A stretch of 64,000 bases of DNA from Pseudomonas sp. MWU16-30317 (GCF_020515695.1 NZ_JAIWJA010000002.1:62001-126000), one strand, 5' to 3'; positions 36,767 to 47,461 are shown, numbered from the stretch's first letter. Numbers and translations: made by a program. Notes: generated by a model not told the origin, from the letters alone.

Positions 36767-36799
36767 AAAAAATCCCGCTCTCGTAGCGGGATTTTTTTA
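36767..36799 (+). terminator. bidirectional terminator after groEL
   Basis: AAAAATCCCGCT/AGCGGGATTTTTTT with a CTCGT loop lies between groEL and the convergent acyltransferase gene; the A and T runs allow termination in both directions. Confidence 0.9.
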
Positions 36800-36839
36800 T
36801 GCCTGGGATTTGTGCAGTTATGTCAGCAGCGATCCCGGA

Positions 36840-37733
36840 TCAACCCGGATACTGCCGATGCAGCTGCCCCAGCCGCTCATCCTTGGCCACCCACAACGCA
36901 TTGATCCACTGCTGAAACGCTTGGCGATAGTCCATATCCTGATCGTAACTCTTGCCGATGAACTCGGCCGGAATCGCCACTTCTTCGAACTGCGCGACGA
37001 TCTCCGGCACATTCCCGCACAACATGTCCCAGAACCCCGGCCGCCCTTGCGGGTAATGAATGGTCACGTCGACCAGCGATTGCAACTGCTCGCCCATGGC
37101 ATCCAGCACAAAGGCGATACCCCCGGCCTTTGGCTTGAGCAAGTAGCGAAACGGCGACTGCTGCTGGGCATGCTTGGCTTCGGTGAAGCGTGTGCCTTCG
37201 ACGAAATTGAAGATGCCCGTGGCCTGATGGCGAAACTTGGCGCAGGTGCGCCGGGTGGTCTGCAAGTCCTTGCCCTTTTTCTCCGGATGCTTTTCAAGAT
37301 ACGCCTTGGTGTAGCGCTTCATGAACGGGAACCCCAATGCCCACATCGCCACACCGATGATTGGCACCCAGATCAGCTCCTGCTTGAGAAAGAACTTCAA
37401 AGGCTGCACCCGCCGGTTGAGCTGGTACTGCAGGACCATGATGTCGACCCAGCTCTGGTGGTTGCTGGTGACCAGATAGGAGTGGCTGTAGTCCAGCCCT
37501 TGCAAGCCGCTGACATGCCACTGCACCGGGTCGACCCAGATGCGGTTGTTGTTGATCCAGCTTTCGTGGATGAAGCGCAGCAGGCGGTCGCAAGCACGTT
37601 GCACCGGTGCAACGCGTATGCAGGCCTTGACCAACGCCACGACGAACAGCGGGGTGCAGCAAAGAATGGTATTGAACGCCAGAATCAGCGCGGCGAGGGT
37701 GCCGCGCACTGGGCCGGGGAGAAATGCCAGCAT
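36840..37733 (-). CDS. Membrane acyltransferase of the PlsC/LPLAT family
   Basis: 297 residues. An N-terminal membrane segment (about 8-40) precedes a lysophospholipid-type acyltransferase domain with the catalytic HX4D motif as NHQSWVD, the substrate motif FVEGTRF and motif IV near IHYPQG. It resembles E. coli YihG, which can acylate lysophosphatidic acid, rather than the main PlsC. It starts 6 bases after the end of pta on the same strand, so it is probably the second gene of a pta operon. Confidence 0.88.
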   Translation of the reverse strand: MLAFLPGPVRGTLAALILAFNTILCCTPLFVVALVKACIRVAPVQRACDRLLRFIHESWINNNRIWVDPVQWHVSGLQGLDYSHSYLVTSNHQSWVDIMVLQYQLNRRVQPLKFFLKQELIWVPIIGVAMWALGFPFMKRYTKAYLEKHPEKKGKDLQTTRRTCAKFRHQATGIFNFVEGTRFTEAKHAQQQSPFRYLLKPKAGGIAFVLDAMGEQLQSLVDVTIHYPQGRPGFWDMLCGNVPEIVAQFEEVAIPAEFIGKSYDQDMDYRQAFQQWINALWVAKDERLGQLHRQYPG

Positions 37734-37739
37734 GGATGC

Positions 37740-39836
37740 CTATAGCTCCAGAATTCGGTTGGCCTGAATGGCAGTCAGGGCGATGGTGTAGACGATGTCG
37801 TCCACTTGCGCGCCCCGTGGCAGGTCGTTGACCGGTTTGCGCAGGCCTTGCAGCATCGGCCCGAGACTGACGCAGTCGGCGCTTCGTTGTACCGCCTTGT
37901 GGGTGGTGTTGCCGGTATTCAGGTCCGGGAACACGAATACCGTAGCGCGGCCGGCGACCGGGCTGTCGGGCGCCAGTTGATGGGCGACATGCTCGTTGGC
38001 AGCGGCGTCGTATTGCAGCGGGCCGTCGATCAGCAGTTCGCGCTGAGCCTCCTTGGCCAGCAGCGTCGCCTCGCGGACCTTCTCGACCTCTTCGCCGCTG
38101 GCCGAGTGACCGCTTGAGTAGCTAATCATCGCCACTCGCGCAGGGATCCCGAACGCCTGGGCCGAGTCGGCGCTTTGCAGGGCGATCTCGGCCAGTTCGC
38201 TGGCCGTGGGGTGCGGGTTCATCACGCAGTCGCCGTACACCAGTACTTCTTCGGGGAACATCATGAAAAACACCGAGGACACCAAGGTGCAGCCCGGCGC
38301 GGTCTTGATCAGCTGCAGGGCCGGGCGAATGGTGTTGGCGGTGGAGTGGATCAGCCCCGACACCAGGCCGTCGACTTCATCGAGGGCCAGCATCATGGTG
38401 CCGATCACCACCGGATCCTCGAGTTGCTGCTCGGCCATGGGGGCGTTGAGGTTCTTGCTTTTGCGAAGTTCGACCATCGGCTCGACGTAGCGCTCGCGGA
38501 TCAGGTCCGGGTCGAGGATCTCCAGCCCTTCAGGCAATTCGATGCCTTGGGCGCGAGCCACGGCGTGCACGTCCTGAGGCTTGGCCAGCAGCACGCAACG
38601 GGCGATGCCGCGCGCCTGGCAGATGGCAGCGGCTTGCACGGTCATGGGCTCGGCGCCTTCGGGCAGGACGATGCGCTTGTTGGCCTGCTGCGCGCGCTGG
38701 ATCAACTGATAACGGAACACCGCCGGCGACAGGCGCATTTCTCGCGGCGTACCGGAGCGTTGATGCAGCCAATTGGAGTCGAGGTGGCTGGCGACGAAAT
38801 CGGTGATGATCTCCGCACGTTCGCGGTCATCGATGGGGATTTCCTTGTTCAGCTGATTGAGCTGCGTCGCCGTATCGTACGACCCCGTGCTCACCGACAG
38901 CACCGGCAGGCCGCTCTGCAGGGCGCCTCGGCACAGCTCCATGATGCGCGGGTCGGGCAGCGAATCGCTGGTCAGCAGAATACCCGCCAGCGGCACGCCG
39001 TTGAGCCAGGCCAGGCTGGCGGCCAGGAGGATGTCGTCGCGATCGCCGGGGGTCACTACCAATACGCCGGGCTTGAGCAGCGGCACGGTGTTGAGCACGG
39101 TGCGCGCGCAGATGATGATCTTGGCCATGCGCCGCACTTCGAAATCGCCCGCGTTGATCACCTGGGCGCCCAGCAGTTCGGCGACGTCGCGGGTGCGCGG
39201 GGCATTGAGGTCGGCCTGGAAGGGGATGGCGCCGAGCACGCGGAACTCGCCGCTGCGCAGCAAGGCGGAATGCTCCTTGAGGCGCGTGGTGAACACCTCC
39301 AGGGATTCGTCGGTACGCACCTTGTTGAGGATCACGCCGAGCACCTTGGGGTCCCGCGGGCCACCGAACAGCTGCGCCTGCAGCTCCACTCGGCCGGACA
39401 ACTCGGCCAGCACGTCGCCATCCGGGGCGGCCACCAGAATCACATCGGCGTCGAGGCTTTTGGCCAGATGCTGGTTGACCCGAGCGGCGTAGCTGGCGCT
39501 GCGGGTGGGGACCATGCCTTCGACGATCAGCACGTCCTTGCCGATGGCCGCTTCCTGATACAGCGTGATGATTTCTTCGAGCAGTTCATCCAGCTGGCCG
39601 TCGCCCAGCATGCGTTCGACATGGGCCAGGCCCAGCGGTTTGGGCGGGCGCAGGCCATGGGTGCGGGCGATGAGTTCGGTGGAGCGCTCGGGGCCGGTAT
39701 CGCCCGGATGGGGCTGGGCGATGGGCTTGAAAAAGCCTACTTTGTGACCGGCACGCTCCAGGCTGCGGACCAGTCCGAGACTGATGGAAGTCAGGCCTAC
39801 GCCAAAATCGGTCGGCGCGAGAAAAAATGTTTGCAT
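37740..39836 (-). CDS. pta: Phosphate acetyltransferase, long form
   Basis: Interconverts acetyl-CoA and acetyl phosphate. The 698-residue protein has an N-terminal BioD-like P-loop domain (about 1-210, APTDFGVGLTSISLGL), a central DRTGG domain (about 215-325) and the catalytic PTA_PTB domain (about 375-698, with VLPEGAEP, VASCKAR-like AICQARGIA and the late VFPDLNTGNTTHKAVQRSA). No ackA is adjacent; that is usual for some pseudomonads, but it means acetate kinase must lie elsewhere. A downstream acyltransferase shares its transcript. Confidence 0.95.
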   Translation of the reverse strand: MQTFFLAPTDFGVGLTSISLGLVRSLERAGHKVGFFKPIAQPHPGDTGPERSTELIARTHGLRPPKPLGLAHVERMLGDGQLDELLEEIITLYQEAAIGKDVLIVEGMVPTRSASYAARVNQHLAKSLDADVILVAAPDGDVLAELSGRVELQAQLFGGPRDPKVLGVILNKVRTDESLEVFTTRLKEHSALLRSGEFRVLGAIPFQADLNAPRTRDVAELLGAQVINAGDFEVRRMAKIIICARTVLNTVPLLKPGVLVVTPGDRDDILLAASLAWLNGVPLAGILLTSDSLPDPRIMELCRGALQSGLPVLSVSTGSYDTATQLNQLNKEIPIDDRERAEIITDFVASHLDSNWLHQRSGTPREMRLSPAVFRYQLIQRAQQANKRIVLPEGAEPMTVQAAAICQARGIARCVLLAKPQDVHAVARAQGIELPEGLEILDPDLIRERYVEPMVELRKSKNLNAPMAEQQLEDPVVIGTMMLALDEVDGLVSGLIHSTANTIRPALQLIKTAPGCTLVSSVFFMMFPEEVLVYGDCVMNPHPTASELAEIALQSADSAQAFGIPARVAMISYSSGHSASGEEVEKVREATLLAKEAQRELLIDGPLQYDAAANEHVAHQLAPDSPVAGRATVFVFPDLNTGNTTHKAVQRSADCVSLGPMLQGLRKPVNDLPRGAQVDDIVYTIALTAIQANRILEL

Positions 39837-40023
39837 GCGATCATCTCGGGGTCAGCACTGCACAGGCGTCGGCGTATGGGTCGCCGATCGCGGGATCCGT
39901 CGCCAAGGGTATCGACAATGGACGAGGTTTTCGAGTGGCCCCGTCTGTCAGTGTTCAGTTCGCTTTCGGGCGGATGCTTGGTTACACTTGATCGTTCTAC
40001 ATTCTTTCGTAAAGGTCTCGCCC

Positions 40024-40509
40024 ATGCCGATTGCCGCTAACAAGGCTGTCTCTATCGACTATACCCTCACCAACGACGCTGGTGAGGTCATCGACAGCTC
40101 CGCCGGCGGCGCGCCGCTGGTTTACCTGCATGGCGCAGGTAATATCATTCCAGGTCTGGAAAAAGCCCTCGTCGGCAAAGACGTTGGTGACGAACTCACC
40201 GTTGCTGTCGAGCCTGAGGACGCCTACGGCGAGTACTCGGCCGAACTGGTCAGCACCCTGAGCCGCAGCATGTTCGAGGGTGTCGACGAGCTGGAAGTCG
40301 GCATGCAGTTCCACGCTTCGGCCCCCGATGGCAAGATGCAGATCGTCACCATCCGCGATCTGGACGGCGACGACGTGACGGTCGATGGCAACCACCCGTT
40401 GGCCGGCCAGCGTCTGAATTTTCAGGTCAAGGTCGTCGACGTGCGTGATGCCAGTCAGGAAGAAGTCGCTCACGGCCACGTGCACGGCGAAGGCGGTCAT
40501 CACCACTGA
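40024..40509 (+). CDS. slyD: FKBP-type peptidyl-prolyl isomerase SlyD
   Basis: 161 residues. The FKBP domain (IDYTLTNDAGEVIDSS...PLVYLHGAGNIIPGLEKALVGK) is interrupted by the IF chaperone flap (about 70-130), and the C terminus is histidine-rich (HGHVHGEGGHHH). SlyD catalyses proline isomerisation, acts as a holdase, and delivers nickel to hydrogenase/urease systems through the His tail. The tail here is short. The ATG at 40024 is the start with family similarity; the 188-base gap from pta shows nothing else clear. Confidence 0.93.
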   Translation: MPIAANKAVSIDYTLTNDAGEVIDSSAGGAPLVYLHGAGNIIPGLEKALVGKDVGDELTVAVEPEDAYGEYSAELVSTLSRSMFEGVDELEVGMQFHASAPDGKMQIVTIRDLDGDDVTVDGNHPLAGQRLNFQVKVVDVRDASQEEVAHGHVHGEGGHHH

Positions 40510-40538
40510 TTGAGCTGCTAAGCTCAAGGGTAGCCGCG

Positions 40539-40604
40539 AAGGCGCCCGTTCGAGTTCCGCGCCACCTTTGATACGGTGAGCGAAGGGCTTGGACGGGCGC
40601 CTTT
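40539..40604 (+). terminator. terminator after slyD
   Basis: AAGGCGCCCGT (40539-40549) pairs with ACGGGCGCCTT, ending near 40601 and followed by TTC. The 40-base loop is long, but the 11-bp GC-rich stem and T run are convincing. Confidence 0.6.
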
Positions 40605-40674
40605 TCAGTCTGTTAGTGTTGTTCGAAAGGACAGGCTCGCGGGCCGTGACGGGATTCGAACAGGGGATTACTCC

Positions 40675-41157
40675 ATGAGTGCATTTCATGAACTCAAGCT
40701 CAAGGCGCTGGACGGCAAGGAGCTGCCGCTGGCGCCGCTGAAGGGCAAAGTGGTATTGGTGGTGAACGTGGCCTCCAAGTGCGGGCTCACGCCCCAGTAC
40801 GCAGGGCTGGAGAGCCTCTACCAGAAGTACCACGATCAAGGCTTCAGCATTCTGGGCTTGCCTTGCAATCAGTTTGCCGGCCAGGAGCCAGGCACCGAAG
40901 CCGAGATTCAGGAATTCTGCACGCTCAACTATGGTGTGACCTTTCCCCTGGGCAGCAAGGTGGAGGTCAACGGCCCGCATCGTCATTCCCTGTATCGCCT
41001 GCTGGCAGGAGAGGGCGCGGAGTTTCCCGGGGATATCACCTGGAACTTCGAAAAGTTTCTGGTCGGCAAGGATGGCCGCGTGCTGGCGCGCTTTTCGCCG
41101 CGGGCCACGCCGGATGATCCGGCTATCATTGCTGCGATCGAAAAAGCGCTGGCTTGA
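40675..41157 (+). CDS. Glutathione peroxidase family protein (cysteine type)
   Basis: A 160-residue thioredoxin-fold peroxidase that reduces peroxides with thioredoxin or glutathione. The peroxidatic Cys is residue 36 in ASKCGLTPQY, in place of selenocysteine. The rest of the catalytic tetrad appears in LPCNQFAGQEPG and WNFEKFLV. The C in LPCNQF can serve as resolving cysteine, as in thioredoxin-dependent members. It stands alone downstream of slyD and is followed by a REPIN. Confidence 0.93.
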   Translation: MSAFHELKLKALDGKELPLAPLKGKVVLVVNVASKCGLTPQYAGLESLYQKYHDQGFSILGLPCNQFAGQEPGTEAEIQEFCTLNYGVTFPLGSKVEVNGPHRHSLYRLLAGEGAEFPGDITWNFEKFLVGKDGRVLARFSPRATPDDPAIIAAIEKALA

Positions 41158-41194
41158 ATGTCGCGGGCTGCTGACTCTGTCCTGGCCAACCGGG

Positions 41195-41279
41195 CCACTT
41201 CGCGAGCAAGCTTTGTTCCCACAGTGCAAGCAGTTCCGGTGTCTTACACCTGTGAGCGCGAGGCTTGCCCGCGAACGCG
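41195..41279 (+). repeat. REPIN between the peroxidase gene and cysZ
   Basis: The left REP (CACTTCGCGAGCAAGCTTTG with following TTCCCACA) and the right inverted REP (TGTGAGCGCGAGGCTTGCCC with GCGAACGCG) are separated by about 26 bases in the convergent gap. Confidence 0.75.
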
Positions 41280-41308
41280 TCGGTACCGTCAATACATGAC
41301 GTGAAGCC

Positions 41309-42037
41309 TTACCCCCGCTCCCGTACCCAGAACAATGTCGCCCCCGCCACCGCCGCTGGCATCATCAACACATTGACCAGCGGTATCAGCAGCACCAGAT
41401 ATACGATCCCGCCAAAACTCAAACACTTCCAGCGCTTTTGCCTAAGCCAGGCGAGCATGTCCTGCCAGCTCATCTTGTGGTTGTCCGCCGGGTAGTCGAT
41501 GTACTGGATCGCCATCATCCAGACCCCGAACAGCAACCACAGTGGCGCGGCGATGATGTTGACCACCGGAATGAACGACAGCACCAGCAGGGCCGCGGCG
41601 CGCGGCAGGTAATAACCGAGCTTGCGCATTTCGCGGGAGAAGGTGCGCGGGACCATTTCAATCAGTTCGCCCATGCTGAACGCCGGGAATTCATCCTTGC
41701 CGGTCACCACCACCTCGACCTTTTCCGCCAGGAAGCCGTTGAATGGCGCGGCGATGACGTTGGCGAGCATGGTGAAGGTAAAGAACACCATAAAGGCCAC
41801 CAGCACCACAAACAGGGGCCAGAGGATGTAGCTGAGAAAGTCGAGCCAATGGGGCAGGCTGGGCATCAACGCGTCGACCCACAGGCGGAATTCGTGCCCG
41901 GCGAAGTAGATCAGGCCGACGAACAGGATCAGGTTGATCAGCAGTGGCATCAGCACGAACATTCGCAGGCCCGGGCTCAGGACCAGTTTCAGGCCCTCGC
42001 GCAGGTAATCGGGACCGGACAATACGGGTAGAGGCAT
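41309..42037 (-). CDS. cysZ: Sulfate transporter CysZ
   Basis: A 242-residue inner-membrane protein mediating sulfate uptake for cysteine synthesis. It begins [39 protein letters not shown], typical of CysZ, and has four to six hydrophobic segments (about 24-45, 67-95, 140-175, 200-230). The ATG at 42037 is chosen over the upstream 42109 start, which is outside family similarity. The transcription start is unclear, and a REPIN lies upstream. Confidence 0.9.
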   Translation of the reverse strand: MPLPVLSGPDYLREGLKLVLSPGLRMFVLMPLLINLILFVGLIYFAGHEFRLWVDALMPSLPHWLDFLSYILWPLFVVLVAFMVFFTFTMLANVIAAPFNGFLAEKVEVVVTGKDEFPAFSMGELIEMVPRTFSREMRKLGYYLPRAAALLVLSFIPVVNIIAAPLWLLFGVWMMAIQYIDYPADNHKMSWQDMLAWLRQKRWKCLSFGGIVYLVLLIPLVNVLMMPAAVAGATLFWVRERG

Positions 42038-42072
42038 TAGAGCTCCATTGATGATGCACAGGAATCGGGCGT

Positions 42073-42180
42073 CTGTGGTAGCGGGCTCTGCCCGCGAAGG
42101 CTTTGGCACTGGCGCCGATGCACTTCGTCTGTGCGAGCCGTTGCGCGACGACCGGCTCCACGGGCAGAGCCCGCTCCCAT
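42073..42180 (+). repeat. REPIN between cysZ and the peroxiredoxin gene
   Basis: TAGCGGGCTCTGCCCGCG (from about 42078) faces CGGGCAGAGCCCGCTCCCAT (42161-42180). The divergent 309-base gap otherwise holds only the peroxiredoxin leader; no clear OxyR or sigma70 site was found. Confidence 0.75.
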
Positions 42181-42346
42181 AAGCGGGAACGCAAGCGATA
42201 AGCTACCAAGGATGGATAGCCCATCGCTATGGGTCGAATTGTAAAAGGGCATTTCACTAATCGCCTGCACCTCGTTAAGCTGTGCCCATCGAATTTGAAA
42301 CCCTTCAGTCCATCAACTTTCGAGGCCAACGCCTCAAGGAGATTGC

Positions 42347-42946
42347 GTGAGTATTCTGGTCAACAAACAAGCCCCTGACTTCGACGCCCCGGCCGTGCTG
42401 GGTGATGGCTCGATCGTCGACAGCTTCAAGTTGTCATCGCTCAGGGGCAAGTACGTTGTGCTGTTCTTCTGGCCGCTGGACTTCACCTTCGTGTGCCCAT
42501 CCGAAATCATCGCCCACAACAACCGCATCGGCAAATTCCGCGAGTTGGGTGTTGAAGTGGTGGGTGTGTCGATCGACTCGCAGTTCACTCACTACGCCTG
42601 GCGCAGCACGCCGGTCGAAAAAGGCGGCATCGGCGCCGTCGAGTTCCCGATGGTCGCCGACGTCAAGCACGAGATCACCCGCGCCTACGGCATCGAGCAC
42701 GAAGACGGCGTGGCCCTGCGAGCGTCCTTCCTGATCGACCAGCAAGGCGTGGTGCAGCACCAGGTGGTCAACAACCTGCCGCTGGGCCGCGAAGTGGACG
42801 AGATGGTCCGCCTGGTCGAAGCCCTGCAGTTCACCGAACAACACGGTGAAGTGTGCCCGGCCGGCTGGCGCCCAGGTCAGAAAGGCATGAAGGCCGACGC
42901 CAAGGGCGTTGCCGATTACCTGGCCGAGAACGCCACCAGCCTGTAA
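42347..42946 (+). CDS. Typical 2-Cys peroxiredoxin (AhpC/Prx1 class)
   Basis: A thiol peroxidase of 199 residues that reduces H2O2 and organic peroxides. The peroxidatic Cys50 is in PLDFTFVCPSE and the resolving Cys170 in GEVCPAGW, so it is a typical 2-Cys enzyme working as head-to-tail dimers or decamers. The GTG start at 42347 follows CAAGGAG. The neighbouring trxB, 173 bases downstream on the same strand, encodes a reductase that can recharge it through thioredoxin. Confidence 0.93.
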   Translation: MSILVNKQAPDFDAPAVLGDGSIVDSFKLSSLRGKYVVLFFWPLDFTFVCPSEIIAHNNRIGKFRELGVEVVGVSIDSQFTHYAWRSTPVEKGGIGAVEFPMVADVKHEITRAYGIEHEDGVALRASFLIDQQGVVQHQVVNNLPLGREVDEMVRLVEALQFTEQHGEVCPAGWRPGQKGMKADAKGVADYLAENATSL

Positions 42947-43110
42947 GGGCGAGGTGTTGTGAACCACCTGCGCCATACCGCTCTCAAAGCTATATGGCTA
43001 CAGTTTCAGGATCGGCGACATAAAGCCTTCCCCAAGTGCTGCGTCGATCCTTTTTATTTTCCGCCGGTATCCGGCGATGCGACCCAGGCGATGCAAAGGC
43101 CGGTCGATAG

Positions 43111-44085
<975 letters not shown>

Positions 44086-44131
44086 TCTGATTCGCGTGGG
44101 GCCGGTACTGCTGGCGAATATCCCCGAACAT

Positions 44132-44165
44132 AAAAAAACCGGCCATCGACAGCCGGTTTTTTTAT
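44132..44165 (+). terminator. bidirectional terminator after trxB
   Basis: AAAAAAACCGGC/GCCGGTTTTTTT around CATCGACA, with A and T runs on both flanks between convergent genes. Confidence 0.9.
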
Positions 44166-44179
44166 GCCTGCAATTCAGT

Positions 44180-44521
44180 TCAGCCCTTGCGGCTCAACGG
44201 CTGCCCGGCGAACTTCACTCCGGCCAGGCCGTGGGCGATCAGGTTGCGGATATTGCCGTGGTCGCTGCCATCGGGCGTCGCCACAACCGAGCGATAGTGC
44301 TCGCCGAATGCCAGCAGGACTTCCTGGTCGCTGAGGCCTTCGAGCACGGCCAGGCCGATGGTCTTGCAAGAGCCTTCGTTCTGGCCGGCGGCGTTTTCGA
44401 CGCTGCCGTTGCTGAATGCCTGAGGCGTGTAATCGTAATGCTCGGCGACGAAAGCCAAGGTGTCGGCAAATAAGTTGCTGCCTGTTTCGAGGCTGGCGCG
44501 GAAAGCGTTGATTTCGGTCAT
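44180..44521 (-). CDS. HopJ family protein
   Basis: 113 residues of the HopJ (HopPmaJ) family, recognised by the motifs YDYTPQAFSNGSVENAAGQNEGSCK and LLAFGEHYRSVVATPDGSDHGNIRNLI. The family was named from a P. syringae type III effector candidate, but it is found across many non-pathogens and is probably a housekeeping or stress protein. No secretion genes are near, so an effector role is unlikely here. Function unknown. Confidence 0.85.
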   Translation of the reverse strand: MTEINAFRASLETGSNLFADTLAFVAEHYDYTPQAFSNGSVENAAGQNEGSCKTIGLAVLEGLSDQEVLLAFGEHYRSVVATPDGSDHGNIRNLIAHGLAGVKFAGQPLSRKG

Positions 44522-44630
44522 GGCAGTGGGCTCCTGCTTAACGGATGGATATTTGCGAAAGTTTTCAATCGGTTACCCATATTAACTTTTTCGCGCGCGC
44601 CATGGCTGTTTAAACATCAAGTCGGTCGGG

Positions 44631-45545
44631 TCAGGGCACCTGTAACTGCGTCTGCTGGCGGCGGAACTGACCGGGTGGCAAGCCGTGGGCATGACGAAAG
44701 CGCCGGGAGAAATAAGCCTCGTCGGCAAAACCACACAGCCGCGCGATCTCGCCCACCGGCTTGCTGCCGGTCAACAGCAGCTGACGCGCCAGGTGCATGC
44801 GCCGCTCCAGTACCAACTCGCTGAAACTCTTGCCGATCTCCTTGCGCAGCCAGTGGGTCAAATAGTTGGGGGACAGGTAGGTTGCCGCAGCCACCTTCTT
44901 TAAATCCAGCTCGGGATCGGCCAGGTGTTCGCGCACATACTCGGTCATACGCCCCAGTGCGTCACGGCGGCTAGCCTGCGCGGCGTTGCTGCCGGCCAGG
45001 GCCAACAACGGCTCGGCGTATAACTGGCAGACTCTACCGATCAGTTGCAGCAGGCAGCCCTTGAGCCCTTCACGGGTGCCGAACTGGCGCGAACCGTCGA
45101 GGCCGCGCATCCGTTCCAGCAGCGCGAGCACCTCAGCGAACTCGCTGTCGCCCAGCGTGAAATCCAGTTGCTGCTGAAAGCGAAACGGTGACAGCTCCGG
45201 CGCCTGCTGAATCGACACATCTTCGAGATCGAGTGGATCACAGTGCAGATGCGGCAGCAGAAATTCCTGGGAAAAATTCAGCACCACGCCTTTGCCATCC
45301 ACCGGATGCGGGATGAAATGCACACGGTGCGGCAGGATGAACGCCAGGGTGCTGCGCGGAAATGGCCGTTCGATGCCACCAATGAGCTGCACGGTATCGC
45401 CGCCAAGATTGACTTGGATCTGAAAATATTCGTGACGATGGGGGCCGGGCTCGGCGCTGCGCTCGAATTGCTCGCGGATATGAAAGTCGGCCCGCTCGCT
45501 GCGTTGTTGCATGCCGTAAGTCGGCACCCGAGAAGTCAATTGCAT
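44631..45545 (-). CDS. AraC family transcriptional regulator
   Basis: 304 residues. The N-terminal cupin-like sensing domain (about 1-150, with HRHEYFQIQVNLGG) is followed by two helix-turn-helix motifs (about 205-300): LKKVAAATYLSPNYLTHWLRKEIG and VGEIARLCGFADEAYFSRRFRHAHGLPPGQFR. The ATG at 45545 is the best start. It is divergent from the MFS transporter gene, so it probably controls the transporter and the following catabolic genes in response to a sugar acid or hydroxy acid; the inducer is unknown. Confidence 0.9.
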   Translation of the reverse strand: MQLTSRVPTYGMQQRSERADFHIREQFERSAEPGPHRHEYFQIQVNLGGDTVQLIGGIERPFPRSTLAFILPHRVHFIPHPVDGKGVVLNFSQEFLLPHLHCDPLDLEDVSIQQAPELSPFRFQQQLDFTLGDSEFAEVLALLERMRGLDGSRQFGTREGLKGCLLQLIGRVCQLYAEPLLALAGSNAAQASRRDALGRMTEYVREHLADPELDLKKVAAATYLSPNYLTHWLRKEIGKSFSELVLERRMHLARQLLLTGSKPVGEIARLCGFADEAYFSRRFRHAHGLPPGQFRRQQTQLQVP

Positions 45546-45945
45546 GGAAAGGCTTCCTTTCTTGTATGGCAACCATGTTAGGGGAAGCGGCGCTTGCATT
45601 CGAGGGGGTAATGAGCGTTTCGAGAAAATTTAATGGATGCTTGTCCGATAACTTTTGCATGAATCCGGTCTGGCGGATGATCGGTCAAATCCAAAAAACG
45701 CGCAAAATACGGATGCATAAAAAAGGCTCTATTTCAGTACTTACGGCGACTTCGTAGATGCGTATCGGCGATTTTTATCTTGATATTATTTTTGTACTTG
45801 GCAGCTTTCGATCTGTTTTAAAGCATAAAAGAATATAAGCGATCGATTGATTTGGCGAACTTGTACGATAACGTAGGGCCATGTTGTGATGGTGTCTGAC
45901 GCCAGCCACAGCACTCGATACTCAATAAAAATAATGAGGAATATC
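45546..45945. promoter_or_regulatory. divergent AT-rich control region of the AraC/MFS module
   Basis: A 400-base gap without a convincing gene, visibly more AT-rich than its surroundings (notably 45640-45880). It should carry both promoters and AraC binding sites. I could not define a clear -35/-10 pair or operator by eye. The base composition contrast may mark the edge of an acquired module. Confidence 0.5.
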
Positions 45946-47346
45946 ATGTCGAGTCGTCCCGAAGGTCCCGTGTTGCGGGCTTCTGGCGCGAGCGTTCACG
46001 CTGGCGCAGTGCCCCTTGTCGATAATCGCGAAAATACCATTGGAAGCCCGCCACAGGCCGCAGCCAGTACGCGTCTGCCTACGCGCCGGCGCTGGATCAT
46101 GCTCTCGCTGCTGTTGATAGCGACGATCATCAACTACGTCGACCGGGTCAATATCTCTATCGCCGCGCCCTTCATGGCCAAGGATCTGGGCCTCGACAAG
46201 GTGCAGATGGGCCTGGTGTTCTCGGCTTTCGCCTGGACCTACGCGTTCGCGCTGGTGCCGGCCGGTTTTATTGCCGACCGCTTCGGCTCGCGGGTGACCT
46301 ACGGCGTGTCGCTGGTGTCTTGGTCGGCGGTGACCGTTTGCCAGGGCTTGGTGGGCGGCTTCGCTTCGCTGTTCGGCCTGCGTCTGGCCATCGGTGCGAT
46401 GGAAGCGCCTGCGTTCCCCGCCAATAGCCGTGCGGTCACGGTGTGGTTCCCGGCCCGTGAACGCGGTCTGGCCAGCAGCATCTATGTGTGCGGCCAGTAT
46501 CTGGGCACCGCGTTGTTCACCGGCGCACTGCTGTGGCTGGCGACCACCTACGACTGGCGCCACGTGTTCTATAGCACCGGTATCGTCGGCATCGTGTTCG
46601 GGGTTTTCTGGCTGTATGTCTATCGTGATCCGCTGAATTGCAAAAAAGTCAGCCCTGAAGAGCTGGCCTATATCGAGGACGGCGGCGGTCTGGTCAGGAG
46701 CAGCCAGGAGCGCACCCGCTTCAACTGGCGGCAGATCACCGAGCTGTTTCGCTATCGCCAGGTGTGGGCCATCTGTATCGGCAAGTTCGCCAACACCTCG
46801 GTGCTGTATTTCTTCCTGACCTGGTTTCCGACCTACCTGATCGAGGAGCGTCACCTGACCATGGTCAAGGTGGGGATCTTCGCGGTGCTGCCGTTCATTG
46901 GTGCCACGGTCGGCATTCTGTTGGCGGGGATCGTCTCTGATTTGCTGATCCGCCGCGGGGTGAGCCTGTCGTTCGCCCGCAAGCTGCCGCTGGTCGTGGG
47001 CTCGGCGCTGGGCATGTCGATCGTGCTGGTCAACTTTACCGACTCCAACGTGCTGTGCATCGCGGTGCTGACCGTGGCGTTCTTCGCTCAAGGCATTGCA
47101 TCGGCCTCCTGGGCGGCCGTCTCGGAAGTCGCACCCAAGGAGCTGATCGGCCTCACCGGTGGCATCACCAGCCTCGCGGCCAATATCGGTGGCATCGTCA
47201 CGCCCATCGTGATCGGCTGGATTCTGCATGAAACCGGTAAGTTCTCGGCGGCCTTCTGGTTCATTGGCGCGGTGGCCATGATCGGTTGCCTGTCCTATTC
47301 GCTGTTGCTCGGGCGCCTGCACCGGATCGTCCTGCAGGCACGCTGA
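45946..47346 (+). CDS. MFS transporter, anion:cation symporter (sugar-acid) family
   Basis: A 466-residue permease with 12 membrane segments. It matches the ACS family of hexuronate, galactonate and glucarate transporters: an early INYVDRVNISIAAPFMAKDLGLDKVQMG, then FAWTYAFALVPAGFIADRFGSR (loop 2-3 motif), PAFPANSRAVTVWFPARERG and GLTGGITSLAANIGGIVTPI. The ATG at 45946 has AGGA five bases upstream and is preferred to in-frame ATGs at 45886 and 45934. The substrate is probably an aldonate or similar carboxylate, judged from the following enzymes. Confidence 0.9.
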   Translation: MSSRPEGPVLRASGASVHAGAVPLVDNRENTIGSPPQAAASTRLPTRRRWIMLSLLLIATIINYVDRVNISIAAPFMAKDLGLDKVQMGLVFSAFAWTYAFALVPAGFIADRFGSRVTYGVSLVSWSAVTVCQGLVGGFASLFGLRLAIGAMEAPAFPANSRAVTVWFPARERGLASSIYVCGQYLGTALFTGALLWLATTYDWRHVFYSTGIVGIVFGVFWLYVYRDPLNCKKVSPEELAYIEDGGGLVRSSQERTRFNWRQITELFRYRQVWAICIGKFANTSVLYFFLTWFPTYLIEERHLTMVKVGIFAVLPFIGATVGILLAGIVSDLLIRRGVSLSFARKLPLVVGSALGMSIVLVNFTDSNVLCIAVLTVAFFAQGIASASWAAVSEVAPKELIGLTGGITSLAANIGGIVTPIVIGWILHETGKFSAAFWFIGAVAMIGCLSYSLLLGRLHRIVLQAR

Positions 47347-47461
47347 AGCCCCGTGTGCGAGGAGCTTGGATAAGTCCAGTTTCCTCACCGCATCGTCCAA
47401 CTTTGCCTTGCTGGCATGCCTTAGGCTGTAGCCAGCACCGCACTCGAGCCAAGGAATGATA

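Noticed and set aside
38175..40040. A 621-codon + strand open frame opposite pta
   Set aside because: pta has clear domains on the - strand; the opposing frame is His/Gln/Arg-rich low-information sequence typical of antisense frames.
44180..44521. Type III secretion effector from the HopJ name
   Set aside because: The family is common in non-pathogens, and no secretion genes or hrp-type promoter are nearby.
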